Source: Mycogone perniciosa (lineage: Eukaryota; Ascomycota; Sordariomycetes; Hypocreales; Hypocreaceae). From it: DNA of 64,000 nucleotides. The notes below the pieces were generated by a model. That model searched no databases, had not been told where the DNA came from, and was given only the letters and a program-made list of their open reading frames with translations. The translations under genes were made by a program, and so were the position numbers. Of this stretch, positions 45,630 through 58,405 are shown in pieces. Where the stretch lies: the NCBI GenBank assembly GCA_025331125.1, contig JAOALB010000032.1, forward strand, positions 1 through 64,000. Reading direction: 5' to 3'. Within the stretch, counting starts at the first letter, position 1. Every line of letters begins with the position of its first letter.

Positions 45630-48600
45630 TCAAGCATCCAGCCCGTCGAGCTCTATCATCTTAATAACCAGCTTGATGACCTTGTTGCCTGCTAAATCCA
45701 GTCCCGGATTCTCCACCTTTTCAGCAACCAGGTTGTCGACCATGGCCCTTAGTCTGGCCACCAGAACACCGAGACGGGCCCATCCCCTAAGCCGGAGCCA
45801 TTCATCAACCAGTAGACCCCGTCCAAGAGTATCAAGCTCAATAGGACCACAGAACAGGAGCAGGGTATATGCATTCAAGGCTGGAGCTGGTTAGTACACA
45901 TTGCTTGCAGTCATAAACCTTCGATATGCTGGACTTACGAGTCAAATCTCGGATGAAAATCTTTGTCGTCGATATCATGCTAAAGTACGACATGTACGTC
46001 GCCTTCCCTGAAAACCCCTGACTTCCAAACAGCGTGCTGCTGGGATGCAAAAAGACACGGCCGGGCTCCTGGCAAAAGAACTTGATCGACCTGGCTTCAG
46101 GGTCCAGCTCCACCGCGCCAGACATGGAGCTGGCGAATTTCTTGTCTGGATACTGAATCCTTGCGATTTGAGGGGTGAATGCTGAGGCAACCAGTGCTCT
46201 CAAGAGCAGTGCGTTTCTAGGGCCCGGTGGTTGTGAAGAAACAATACCAATCTCTGTCAGGGCGTCGTAGTACTGCGTTATCGTGTTCGAGATATCCGTC
46301 AGTGTCTGGAAAGACAGGAAATTCTCGTCGCAAAACGACCTGATGTGGCGCTGCGGCGTACCCCGATCTCTCATCATTTCATTCCATTGATTGAAGGCTT
46401 CCAAGTCAGTCAAAAGGTCGCCGTCTCCGTTGTAAAACCTCATCCTTGCTTCTCGAGCCTCATCGCGCTTCTCCTGAGGCGACAAGAACGGACTTCTGGT
46501 ACTCAAAATAGCTGCAATCGTCACGCAGTCATCTAAGCAGCCGAAGATGGCTCCAAAGACCATCAACTTTCCGCACCTCAAGTCCGCTGGGAGCATAGCT
46601 AGCTGCTGACCCATGGCAGTCAGTTCATCTCCATCCAAGGCACCCATACGCCGTAGGAGCTTCATAGCACCTTCGATAGCGGGCGTATCTGGAGGCGTAG
46701 GGGATCTCCCGAGGAATCGAATCACATCCCTCATTCCCATCGCACGAACCGAAAGACACAACTGCTCGAGTGGAACACGCCGGATTTCAGGCTCTGGGCG
46801 TGCGGCCATGTTTTGCTCCAGATTTTGTGTAAAGAGCTTGAAACATTTGCCTTCTTGAACTCGACCGGCTCTGCCTTGTCTCTGCTTGCAAGCTGCTTGA
46901 GACGCCCATGTTTCTTGAAGCTTCCTCATGTTATTCTGCAGATCGAAGCTGGTCTCCTTGACTTTTCCACTATCAATGACGACTACAATATCTTCGATCG
47001 TGATGGAAGTTTCGGCCACATTCGTTGCCACTACAACCTTGCGTTTTCCTGGTGGAGGGCTGGTGAAGACTCTCTTCTGCTCGCGCGTCTCTAAAGACGC
47101 ATGTAATGGGAGCACATGAAGCGAGTTGATTGATCGCAAGTAGTTGCAGGCTTGATTGATCTCCCCAACTCCAGGTAGGAAGATCAGAATCCCCCCGGAT
47201 GTCTTTTCGTACGACAGTTCATAGTCTATTGCCTTGACAGCCTCAACGAGAAGGTTGTAGTTGATTCGATGACCAAGTTTTTGGATGATTTTACCCATCG
47301 TCTCATCATCAATGAATCCCTCATCGGGCTTGTCAATTGTAAACCCTGTCATGCGAACAACATCGTCCAAGTAGTATTCCTCGACGGGGAATGTCCGTCC
47401 GGAAATCTCGACCGTTCCAACGCTTAGTCCTTCAGATACGAAGTAGTCCTTGAAGGTCGCAGCATCGAGAGTCGCAGACATAAGAATAAGCTTCAACATG
47501 TCCTTCTTCTTAATCATCACTTCTCGAATCAAGTTCAGGAGGAAATCAGTGTCGAGACTCCTCTCGTGAACTTCGTCAATGACGATGTGGCTGACATCTG
47601 CCAAGGACGCTATAACATCATCCACCCGGCCGCCTGATGTCTGAAGTCGCCTGAGTAGCACACCCGTAGTAACAAAAGTTATCCTGGTGTCTCTAGACTG
47701 CCGAGACTCGCCACGGATGGCATATCCCACTTCTCCTCCAACGCGAGAGCACCTCTCGTCCGCTACTCGGTCTGCTAGGCCAAGTGCAGAGATTCGGCGT
47801 GGCTGCGTGACGATTATGTTTGCGCACCCGCCAAGGCCTTGCTCATATAAGTCGTCGAGAATGAACTGAACAGACTGTGTAGATTTTCCTGAACCAGTCT
47901 CGCCACTGATGATTGTAACGTGATTCCTGTTCACTGTCCTTACGATATCATCCCGCATATGCCAGGCCGGCAACTTCTGCCGCTTGGACACCATATCTCT
48001 CAAAGACGTGCTCTCTTGTCGTCGGAGCCACTCTTCTCTGCTTCGATGATCCACGATCCACTTGAGAGGCCTTGGGGGGCCTCGTGACCGTTTGTTTTTG
48101 GCGATAGATATCGTTGGTCGCGTTTCAGATGCCGCTGAAGAGACAGCAGATATATCCAACAACTTGCCAGGGTTATCAATAACATCGTTGATATTCTGCT
48201 GAACCCAATCCATGGCAAGATAAATCTTCATTGGCTCATCTCGCAAGGCCTCTTCCACATGCGCCAATGCCTGCTTGACTATGCTGAGTTTGATGTATGA
48301 GGGGAGGTTGGCAATGATGCCAAGAATGAGATGCCTTGGATAGCTTGACCCTCTCCGGACTTGCAAGAACGCTTCTACACTTCCTTTCTGAGAGTTCTTG
48401 ACTGATTCTAGTCGGACTTGTATAATCCCGTCGCCTTCACGGCGGAAATTGCTGCCATAGATTGACTCCAGTGTGGCGATCTCTTCTTCCCATTGTTCCT
48501 GAGGAGTTCCCAAATCGAGGAAATCTGCTTCTTCAGCACCCTCCTCACTGGAGATTTTGGGGAAGAGGATGTTTTGCAAAGCTTCAGCTGCGGCATCTTC

Positions 48601-49710
48601 GTCGCCGCCATGCTCGTCGAAAACACGTGTGCACAGTTCAAGGGAATATCCAGTCTGCGATAAGCGCTGGATAATTCCCTCCTTCTTTAAATCTGTGGCA
48701 CCAATAGATACGCCGGCTGAGTATCTTTCAGGAAGTGCCCAGCGGGGGAGGTCATCCTCGGGAACATGGATCAACAACCACTCTAGGGTCTCCTGGCGGT
48801 CCTTGCAGTATCCCACAGCTTCCGCAACATGGCTCTGTCGGAATCCTAGCTTGCTGAGTTCGGCAACCACGCGGTCTTTCTCAGCCTGGGACATGGACAC
48901 ACCGTGAGGGTTCCATGCAACGCCCTCTCGCAGCAAAGCCTCGAGCTGAATCCTGGTATGTTTTCCCATTTCAACTTTGGGAATATTTGTCCATCCTTTC
49001 ATAGCATTGGCCACCGAGCCACTGCCAGTGTTACTTAACAGCAGCAGGCCAGCCGCGCCGGGCATTTCCTTGGCTTTAGCTTTGGCCTGCTCAACTTCTT
49101 TCCGTTTCTTCTCCGCAGCAGCTTTAGCTTCCTGGCGGTCAAGTAGGGTCTTGAACGGATCCGCCTCGTACATCCATGCCTTGCCCTCTTTCACATCCTC
49201 GGCCTTCAAGGCCTGGAAATCCTTCCAGAGCGATTTGTAGTCTGGAGGCAGAACGGTGTGCTTGTTTTGCATACTGCAGACCCGAAACAAAGCATATGTG
49301 GCCGCCGTATGTTTAGCCTCCAGAGCAGTTTCCCTCAAGAGCAAGTGTTTATGGCTCATGGGGATCTTGAAAGGCTCCAGCGTGGTGAGTTGCTGCGTTT
49401 TCAGGTCTTTGGCACTCAACGTAATCCATACAGAGAAGCCTTCCTGTGTCTTTCTCGTGTCATAAACAGGCTTTTCCCACCGCTGCTTCTGGCAGTACTC
49501 GCTCAGCAAGTTGACTGGCAGCTTGCCGGTCCATGATGAGCCTCCTATCATCTGCTTCACCGTAGGCTTCGGGGGGGCCGGTGGTTGCACCTCAGGAGGG
49601 GTCGAGTCTGCTTTCTGCCCCTTTTTGCCTTTGCTGCTTGCATCTTTGGATGCCGGAGGAGCTTGGCTCGGGGCAGGCGTAGGCGCCTTTCCCTTGCCTT
49701 TCTTCACCAT
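45630..49710 (-). CDS. DExH-box RNA helicase, DHX57/YLR419W-like
   Basis: Exons 49710-45939 and 45880-45630, 1340 aa. Layout: Lys/Pro/Ala-rich N-terminus; a UBA-like segment (about 275-320, EKDRVVAELSKLGFRQSHVAEA); an RWD domain (about 400-510, from EQWEEEIATLESIY); helicase core with SGETGSGKSTQ (near 600), TQPRRISALG, IDEVHERS (near 712), LILMSATLD and QRQGRAGR (near 947); then HA2 and OB-fold regions, the latter running over the intron (FIRDLTPLNAYTLLLFCG). UBA plus RWD plus DExH is the DHX57 arrangement. Family members unwind RNA or RNPs using ATP; the exact fungal role is not known. For the intron, the AG 12 nt after the TACTAAC branch is preferred because it restores the family's DLTP motif. 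Confidence 0.92.
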
Positions 49711-50620
49711 GCTCTGGGGGGGTTGCTGATATGGCCCAAGATATCGGAATCAACGGTTTCTACGCTCTCGACACTTCACGTGTGGTATAAATAGACCGAT
49801 CTCATGGCATCATGGACAAAGTGAGGCGAGGGGATATCAGATGGCCTGGCTTGACTCTTGGTATGCTGCAAACCGCATTGGCGATGATTTTGGCAATGTG
49901 TGAAAAAATTATGGGGCAAATCTCCATAGAGGTGTACACACTGTATACTCGCACAGGCAACACTAAGAAACGCACAGTGCGAATACACTTTCGCCGTGTG
50001 TATCAAGCTGGTACTCTGTAAATGCCGTTGGACAGTTGATGGTTGTCTTGAAATATTTTTCCGTGACTCACTTTCTAATACGAATTGAGTTGATGGTCGA
50101 CTATAGGGCATTCGTTGTTCTTGAGCTATAGTTTGATGATGCCCGAGGCCTCGTCGCTGGTGCAGGGAGAGCAGTTCTCCTCAGCATCACAGTAAACTAT
50201 ATATCAGCAAGAATACATCTACGTAAAAGTTCGTCTATCTCCTTGGGCAACGGTTTGAGGCGTGATGAGCAGAAAATCCTTCTTCAGAACCGCTTTCTCC
50301 GTAACTGAAGGGAAACTGTGGATGTCGCTCCCCAAATGGTCCGTGCAGGCCGCCTCACAAGGTCATTTGTGAAGTATTGTTTACATCTCTATTTTAACTA
50401 ATTTTCATGTCTTTTTTCACGAACATAACGTACCAAGCGCCTTCTATTGTCCTGACGAGGGGCCGTGTAACCAAGCTTCATCCTCATATCCCGAAAGTCA
50501 ACATTTCGATCGCTATGATGAGACACTCAAGGCCACTTTTCTCTGTGTCGTAAACCACGCGCGTGACACACGTCAGGTCATACCTCGGGATGCCTTCATA
50601 TTCGGTGGACATGGTTTTCG
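49711..50620. other. Intergenic region
   Basis: About 910 bp between two minus-strand genes; no supported gene on either strand. Confidence 0.5.
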
Positions 50621-51659
50621 TTACACTTGGAGTCCTTTATTCTTTAGATCTTCAAACAGCTGCTCATGGTAAGGCCCCATATTCGGCATCGATATAGATC
50701 CAGGTGTAGGGGGAGGCGCGTTGAACATGGGCACAACCCGTGTCGCTCCAGGGGTCACTTCTAATACCGTTCCATCGCCATATGCTTCGTTCACAACGAG
50801 CTCATACATGGCCTCCACAATCTCCTCGACAGTGACCCACCTGGTGCCCTTGAGAATGGTTGCGGCTCTATCTGTATCGCCTGACCATATACCGGTCTAT
50901 TTTTATAGTTAGTTTCGTTATACACATACAACTCCAGACGTCAGCCGACTTACATTCGCTGGTCCTGGCGCAATAACGCTGACTCGAATACCCACTTGTT
51001 CCTTCAGATCGGCAAGAGATCTTACAAATCCATGCAAACCATGCTTGCTCGCAAAGTATAGGGGACTAGCCGCTTCCGCCAGGTATCCAGCAACACTGCC
51101 TACATGCAGAAGGCAACCCTGCTGCTTCTTCTGCGTCCAATGCGCAATTGCAAACTGGCTAAGCCGAATAGGGGAAACCAAGTTCACATCTAAAACAGAA
51201 TAATGCCCAGGATCTGCATTAGCTAGGTCTCGCGACTCGGAGTCGGGATTCGTGTCTGTCCTTGGAGGCTTCCAAAAGCTAGACCAAGGCGGGTCGTACA
51301 GCCCAGCACCGGGCACGACGATATCAATTGTTGGGAATGCCTCCAGTGCAGCATTCCATAGCGACGTCAATTGTGGCCATGATACTACGTTAGTCTGGTG
51401 GAAGAGTGCAGAGGGCTTGCCGCATGGACTGGGGTGAGGAAATTCCTTGATCAAAGCCTCGGCATCAGGGGTGAGTTTTAGGTCGCCGATGATAACTGAG
51501 CAGCCTTGTAAGAGAAGGCGGCGAGAAAAGGCCAGGCAGATACCTACGATGAGGCATTAGCCAAGGATTGTCTGATATGTGAGTAATAAGAGGCTGGATT
51601 GATATACCTGAGCCGCCTCCGGTGACGAGCGCATATTTGCCTTGAACAGAAAACGTCAT
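50621..51659 (-). CDS. Short-chain dehydrogenase/reductase (SDR)
   Basis: Exons 51659-51608, 51543-50954 and 50896-50621, 305 aa. Classical SDR features: VTGGGSGICLAF (nucleotide-binding TGxxxGI, rebuilt by splicing), IIGDLK (acidic residue after strand 2, favouring NAD), VVPGAG in place of the usual NNAG, HVGSVAGY (catalytic Ser) and YFASK (catalytic Tyr and Lys), IAPGPAN. The C-terminal extension (VEEIVEAMYELVVNEAYGDG, TPGATRVVPMFNAPP) resembles 15-hydroxyprostaglandin-dehydrogenase-like fungal SDRs. Substrate unknown. The cytochrome P450 gene follows on the same strand 1.15 kb upstream, so the two could act in one small oxidation pathway (inference). Confidence 0.85.
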
Positions 51660-52807
51660 ACTTGCATTAGATGCACCAATACCACGGAATTGAGAGGAAA
51701 CCCAACCAGAATCGGCGCGAGACAGACACGTCCGATCGTGTTATAACATCGGACAGATTCCGTGAGACGAGGACAGAGCGCTAATGCATGGCATCTGGAT
51801 GTGGTGAGAATAATTTCCCTGCTCCATTTGCCTGCCTGCAACTCACACATAAGGGATTCGGGCAAATTAATAACTCCGTGTGATCGACAATCACTCCACT
51901 AACCCAACTTCACACTCGCAGACCTGTATGTCATGCAGCCAGTAATAAGATGCATTCCGTACTGTAATGAGTAATGCACCAGCGAGGGTTGGGGTTAAAA
52001 GCACAGCACAGATCATCGTGAAATCATTCTCGACGTCTGTACTTTGTAGGTGCAGTAGACCTCCAAACTTGAAGGTGTATCAATGAAACGAATATCAGAA
52101 CTTGACAGCCCACTTATAATTAACGTTGCGGGTATTTTTCAACTAAGAAACCCAAAGAAGTGAAGTGCACTCAATAGTCCTCGTACTAGTAGTATGTATT
52201 TCTCGTATACGTACGATATGGGCCTGCTTTGGAATTATGTGCACTATAATTCCTTCAATGTTCAAAACATCCCGTCTGAAAGTTTTAACTTCCCCATATT
52301 TCATCTATAAACTCCGGCCGGTGGATATCAAAATCTACATGTAGGTAATACGGAGTAATAAAGATCGTCCTATGCAAACTTTACACACATACATTACGTG
52401 AGGTGTTTGTTGTCAGACGTTCAGGGTCAGGGTTGGAAAGGGTTACAACCCTACTCCGTAGCATAGTAACAAATATCAATATATTGAAAGAAGTTGATTT
52501 AACGCCAAGTTCATAGAGAAATGTGTATTTAATGGAGGACAAAACATATCACTTAATGTCTGGAGGTGTTCTTGACGAGATAGTGGATTTGCAATGTCTA
52601 CGTTTGTAAACCTTTCGCTGGTTGCTTGATATATTTGATTGCCCAACTTGTAGCTCAACTTAGAAATCCAATCTGGTTCATCCAATTATTTCCTCATAAA
52701 ATTCATACACCTCCTAAAAGCTTGTATTGAAATTTTAAGCTTAATATTTTAAACTTAGTAAATTTTCTTACCGCGCTGGTGTCCTTCGCCACATCCTTTT
52801 TTTCTCA
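51660..52807. other. Intergenic region
   Basis: 1.15 kb between SDR and P450 genes. No gene seen; AT-rich toward 52700-52770 and with TACGGAGTA-type motifs near 52347 and 52451. Confidence 0.5.
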
Positions 52808-54584
52808 TCAACCATCGAAGCTGCGGACTGGCTTCAACCGCGCCATAAGGGGCTTCTTCTCCCATAAAGTAAAAACTTTTTGATCGATCCAGTTTTCAGT
52901 GTGATCAACCAGCTCCAAGTCGAAGTCGAGAAAGAGCCGTGCCAAAATGAGGCGCATCTCCGCATTTGCAAGGCTGTGTTTTTCTCCATGTTAGACTCCG
53001 AGGGGGAAAAAACGATGTCAAACTGAGAAACTTACCTCCTTCCGAGACAGTTTCGGGGGCCGAATGAAAACGGATTGAGGATATTCTTCTTGTCACCGGC
53101 GAAGCGGGGGTCGCCTAAGAAACGTTCCGGTTCAAAGGCATTGGGTGTCGCGAAGTTATTCTCTGAGTGGTTTGCTGGCCATTGTGAAATAGAAACAGAT
53201 GTCTAATAGTCATTAGCGATAATCGAACAACCAGACAGGGGGTTCTGCATAGGAGAAGCTTACTCCTCCAGGAATCCAGTATCCAGCGAGGAGATCTCCT
53301 TTCCCAGGCACAATTCGCATGAAGCCAGATGCGTTTGGTGGGTAAATACGCAAAGCTTCATCGAGAACGGCATGCAGGTAGGGCATGTTGCTAACAGCTT
53401 GGATGGTGACCTCGGATGAATCGTTGAACTTGCCGCGGATTTCTGCCTTGAGTTTTTGAAGCTTGTCTGGGCTCTTTAGTAGCAAATACGTGCAACCAGA
53501 CAGTAGTGTCGCTGTGGTTTCACTTCCCGCAACAAGCATGATATTCGCATTGCTATCAATCTCGTTTCTGGTCAATTTCTCTTTGGGGTGGTTGATGATT
53601 TGCGTCATGAGGTCTGGTTTAGCAGTCTCCATGGCAAGACGCTGACCCACACGATCGAACACAAACATGTTGAAGTTCTTTCTCATTTCAAGCAGGTTCT
53701 TAGGAGCGAATCTCTTGGCGATGCTTTGGAAGAGCGGGTATCGGCGTACGACGCTGTTCAACGTGATTGCTCGGACAGACGTAAACACCATCTGTACCCA
53801 GGGGTGGTAGTCGCTATCACGAAGGCAATAGAAAGGTTCTCCAAATGTCATATCGGCAATGATGCTACGCATATTCAGCTACCGTACCAACTCGAGCATT
53901 CTCACATGCGACCTACTCGAACGTGAAGTAGTTGTACCACCTAACCATGTCCACTTCGCCCTTGGTCTGTGTCTGAACCTGCTCATGGAGTCTCTGGATG
54001 AACAGTCCAACATATCCTTGAATCTGAGTTTCCTGGTCCCGCAGCGCCTTGTCGCCAAAGGCTGGCGCAATCACTTTTCGCATGCGTGGATGAGCCTCTG
54101 CATCGGCCTGAAGGATCGACCAGGTCTCATTGTACGGTTCGGCGAACCATCGTCGGTCCTTTAGGTATTTACCTTTGGTGGCTTTCTCTCCCGCGTGGGT
54201 GCCGTATATGTCCTGCCACACGTCGCAGATGAAAGACACCTCATCTGGTGCGATACGCACAACCTCTCCGTATTGCTGGTGCAGGGAATGGAGCCACTTG
54301 ACCAAGTCACCTCTCAGTTGGTTGCGTGCATATACCAATCGAGTGGCCGCGGCGAGTTTAGGACCAGGAATTCGACTCAAGGGATGGAAATAAACTTGGT
54401 AAATGGTCCGGCCAATGTAATAGGAAAGCAACTACAAGCAATGTCAATATGATTTCCAAGGAGAAGGTGTTCTTTTCTTTATACTAGCACGTACTAGCAG
54501 AATAAAGGTACCAGAGGCCAGTAGCATGCCTTGTATACCGGAAAGGGTATAATCTTGCACGGCGTGCGTGAAGAAGCCTGCCAT
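52808..54584 (-). CDS. Cytochrome P450 monooxygenase
   Basis: Exons 54584-54495, 54431-53917, 53864-53264, 53202-53036 and 52973-52808, 512 aa, the normal microsomal P450 length. An N-terminal hydrophobic anchor lies at about 15-45, followed by HPLSRIPGPKLAA (Pro-rich hinge). LVAGSETTAT is the I-helix oxygen-activation site, DEALRIYPP contains ExxR, FEPERFL the PERF region, and FSFGPRNCLGR the haem-binding loop with the Cys ligand. All four introns are GT-AG with agreeing phases, and no key residue is missing, so it appears functional. Family typing below P450 level is not possible by eye; fungal members of this general type act in secondary metabolism or detoxification. Confidence 0.92.
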
Positions 54585-55622
54585 TCTGAATTGGTAGAAA
54601 TGAAATCTTCAACAAGAGATTGATCCAATCTCGAAGCCCAGCACAGAAATCATTTCCTTGAAATTTATTTTAACACTTTTTCGAAATTCTGCAGTCCGGA
54701 ATCACCGGGATTCTCAATGACTAAAGCCATGCGTACAGTATAGTAAATAAGTCGTTTAGTATGCACATGTCCTGGATCTATTACTCATTACTTAAAGTGA
54801 GGCTCAGCCGGCATGGGCATGGGCATGAGTAATAAGTCACGCAATCCTAGAAATAATGAACCTCTGAATAACACAATACATTTGGAGGCCAAACCACAGC
54901 TAAAGCCAATCATGAAGGTCGGGGTCGGAGAAAAGGCTCTATCCGTGCAGGAGGAGCAATTGCCCGTAGGCTCGCCCGTTTGTGGGCCAACTAGATGCGA
55001 AGTACTCCGTAAGCTGATGGGTATTAAAGCCTTTTCTCCGACTTCAACCTTTGCAAGACCCGATCGTTAACGCCGACCCTTAGTTATAGTACAACCCAGA
55101 ACAACCAATAAGCTTAGGGCGAATTTTAAATACGGGAAAGTGGTCTGAAACAGACAATGCCTGTTTAGTGTGACTATATTTGCAAACTAAAAAGTTCAGA
55201 TACAGCTAATAGTTACTGATTAAGCTTACTATTGCAAGCATAGATACAAATGCTTTTGGGCTAACTCGCTGCTTGCAATTGCGCAATCATTATTGGGACT
55301 CTATGCAATTTCATGACTATAGCCTTTTCCCTTCCCTCCCCATGCTTATAGATTTAGGCTGGTGACTCGAATCGATCGTATTCTCCGCAACCGCCAAGGT
55401 GGGTGTATTCAGCAAATCTACCAGTTCACTCATGGTGGACGAGCGTCTCAATCTCCCCACATCCACTTACACTCGGCAAATTGTCCCGGTTCTCAGGGAG
55501 TTGGTTGACTGGTCGATGTGCGACACTATCATAACACGCCTCATATCCACAATCGTCTGAGTAGTCAGAACTCTCGTCAAGTACTGTTCAAGCTCCCTTT
55601 GTCACTTTCCTCGCAACCACCA
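54585..55622. other. Intergenic region with inverted-repeat element
   Basis: About 1 kb between the P450 and the NLR relic. No gene. An open frame at 54813-55070 exists only because it spans an inverted repeat and has no protein-like composition. Confidence 0.5.
54915..55051. repeat. 137-bp element with 24-bp imperfect inverted ends
   Basis: Left arm 54915-54938 and right arm 55028-55051 are inverted copies differing at three positions, all transitions; the shared core is GTCGGAGAAAAGGCT. About 90 bp lie between, including a GAAGTACTCCGTA motif. It could be a MITE-like element or a strong RNA hairpin. No target-site duplication is obvious. Confidence 0.6.
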
Positions 55623-58405
55623 CTAAATGTCAGGCGGGTTCTCGGCTGAGAAGCGCATTATAATGACCCTGCCTGATTTACAGCCGATCGCGATTGTGGC
55701 TCCCGATACAGCTGAGCAATTGCGGTCATATTCCAGGGGCAACTTGAGCAGGTTATTCCCAGACCATGTAATCCAGTAATCATCAGAACTAATGCCATAA
55801 CCAGAGCAGCGGATAGTGGCTGAAGGGGGGTCAAGAAGCTGATGGCTACTAACAATGAAACTGCCATGATCGGTATCCAATCGAAATCTATCAGCTTCAA
55901 ATTCCAAGCCAGACGGAATCCCGATATATTTAAACACGTAAATAGCTTCTCCCGTCTCCGTGCGCCAGATCTGCAACTGGCCATTTTGCTCATCTCTATT
56001 TTCCATATCTTGTCTAGTTGCTGCAATAAATGAAGAATCGCGTGAAAACGATCCTGCCCAAAGGAAAAATCTATCGCCGCTCATAATTATCTGCAAGCAA
56101 TTTCCTGTGTTGACGGACCAAATGCGGATCGTCTTATCATATGATGAGGATGCAAGAAGCGTCGAGTCACTGGAAAAGGTAACTGAATGAACATTCTTAT
56201 CATGGCCTGTAAGTTCGTGGATGCAGTCGCCAGTTTCAACATTGTAAATTCCGGCTATGCCTTTTTCCGATCCAGTTGCCAAGCGAAGGCAGTCTGGTGC
56301 AAAAGTAACAGAAGCGCAATCATAGGGCTGGTTTATGATTCGCAAATTGCAGTGGTTTGTCTTGACATTCCACACATGAATAATCCCGTCGAACAGGGAC
56401 GCCAAGAATTGCAAGTCGGGAGAGAAGGCGAGACAGTTCTCAATATAGACCTCACCGAATCTCTGGACGATATAACCTGTACCTGTATCAAGTTTCCAGA
56501 CATAAGTCAAGCCATATATTGACTGAGACAGTAAAAGTGATCCATCGCGCGAGATGATGGGTTTCCCTGCAGCGTTCACCTCCTGGTCATGCTCCAGCTC
56601 ATGAATGCACTAATCAGTATTGACACACCAGATGCGGATTATGTTGTCGTTCCATGCCTGCGACGCGACGAATGCTGAATCATGCGTAAAAACAACAGAC
56701 TCAACAGATCCTGAATGCCATTCGGGTTCCGCCAATCCCATGGCATCAACATCGACACCCGGGAAGTCTGAGCCGCTAGCAGTGGTGGTGATAGTACTTT
56801 CTGGGTGTTTGGCCTCTTGTGCGCCACCGCCCCCAATATCGATCTTCCAAATGCGAGTCCCCTTGAATTCTTGTAAGCAACACCCTGTATTCACATGCCA
56901 GATCTTCACAGTGCCGTCTTCACCACCAGAAGCAAGTAGAGCTGCAGTGGGCGAGAAAGCTAGGGAACAGATCGAATCATCATGGGCCTTGATCTCATGC
57001 AGGAGACTTCCTGTGTTGACTTGCCAAATCCGCATCACTGCTTTTAGGTCAGTAGTTGCCACCAGCGCTAAGTCATGTGAAAATGCAACGGCATGACGGG
57101 GTTCAATAGATGAATGTAGCAGATCATGGAAGCCGGTAATTGTGTCCGAGTTGATACGCCAAATTCCCGAGCCTTCGTTGTGCTGCACGCATGCCACAAG
57201 CGTGGAATCGTGGGAGAAGGTCACGCAGGAGATTATCTCGTGGTTGCCTGAAAAGCTTTGTACAACATTTCCTTTGTTAAAGCCTCAGAGTCGGACTGAA
57301 CCATACTCAGTGACCGATGCGATGAGCGCTGAGTCGCGGGAAAAGGTCACTGATTTCGCCTCGCCAGCATCATCCAGTGTGCGCACGCAATCCCACGTAT
57401 CTGTGCGCCGTAAACTTATTGTTTCTCCAATGGCACATGCCAAAAGTGCCGAGTTGTGAGAAAATGCCACTGCACTCGGCTTTTTATGACCATTTATTAC
57501 ATGCGCGCATTCGCCTGTTTCTGGGCGCCAAATTCTAACCGTGAAAGATGAAGTTGCAGCCAACAAAGTCGAGTCATGAGAGAAAGCAACAGAACTGCCT
57601 ACACCTCCGCCCCCCTCTAGCACCTGTAGACATGGACTCCAATTCTGGTCTACTTGTGGCACAAGAGATATCCACAAAGGAATGCAATCTTCAGCCCAAC
57701 AAGATATATCTTTAAGAAGTTCAACCCGGGTGTTGTTGAGACATTTCGGGTTACGATCTTCAGAGTCAGAGTCAAAGGCGGCCCCCACCGCAACAGGGAG
57801 GCTGTCAAGGACTGCCTTTTGATCCATATTGATCATCATTGCGCTTATTGCCCGTCAGAACTTGTTAATGAAATCTCGTAAAGGGTTCACTTACGTTTGT
57901 TCGGCTTGACGGTGATCCATATCTAGTAGGATGGTGCTTACCACTAATCAGAGCTTATCCATAAAACCTTGTGGATATGGTTGACTTACGTCTGGTCAAC
58001 TTGAAGGCCCGTAGAAATGATCTGTACGCATCGCTCGATATCCTGAACCATCCTTTCAACATCCTCTCTTTGAAACGGCCATTTGAGAGCGCGGCTCGTG
58101 AGACGGCTGAGTAGCTTGCGAGCTGTCTTGGGGGTAAGATCCTTTTCTAGTTGTTGCAGTAGAAGTTTGCCGTCCGTAATGGCTTCTCAAAGTTGGTTGG
58201 TGTCCTTGAGCTTCACACCATTCGGGCTTTCCAGCAGTGACTGAACACTCCCCAGGAATTTTTGAAGATTGGCGACTTCTTTGGATAGCTTTTCGATCTC
58301 TGCTTTCGCTTTCTTCACGTCTTTGGCATACTGAGAGCACAGTGGTGTGATTCTCGCAGCAAGGTCGATAGCCGTGATGATGCTAGAAACGCCTCCGATC
58401 TCCAT
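55623..58405 (-). pseudogene. Degenerate fungal NLR (N-terminal STAND domain + WD40) lacking NACHT
   Basis: Starts MEIGGVSSIITAIDLAARIT at 58405, the helical N-terminal effector-like module of fungal NACHT-WD40 proteins, and continues LLLQQLEKDLTPKTARKLL and ERMVQDIERCVQI. After one or two introns comes MDQKAVLDSLPVAVGAAFDS and NTRVELLKDISCWAED, the linker that normally precedes the NACHT P-loop. Instead it runs straight into IPLWISLVPQVDQNWSPCLQ, the segment that normally precedes the WD repeats, then about ten WD40 units (SVAFSHDSTLL, VRIW, VKIWHVNTGCCLQ and so on). The nucleotide-binding domain is thus missing. Three in-frame stops break the frame: 58187-58189 (TGA where CGA fits), 57285-57287 (TGA where TGG fits) and 56610-56612 (TAG). 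No other frameshift is needed. Intact relatives act in heterokaryon incompatibility and allorecognition. Confidence 0.78.
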
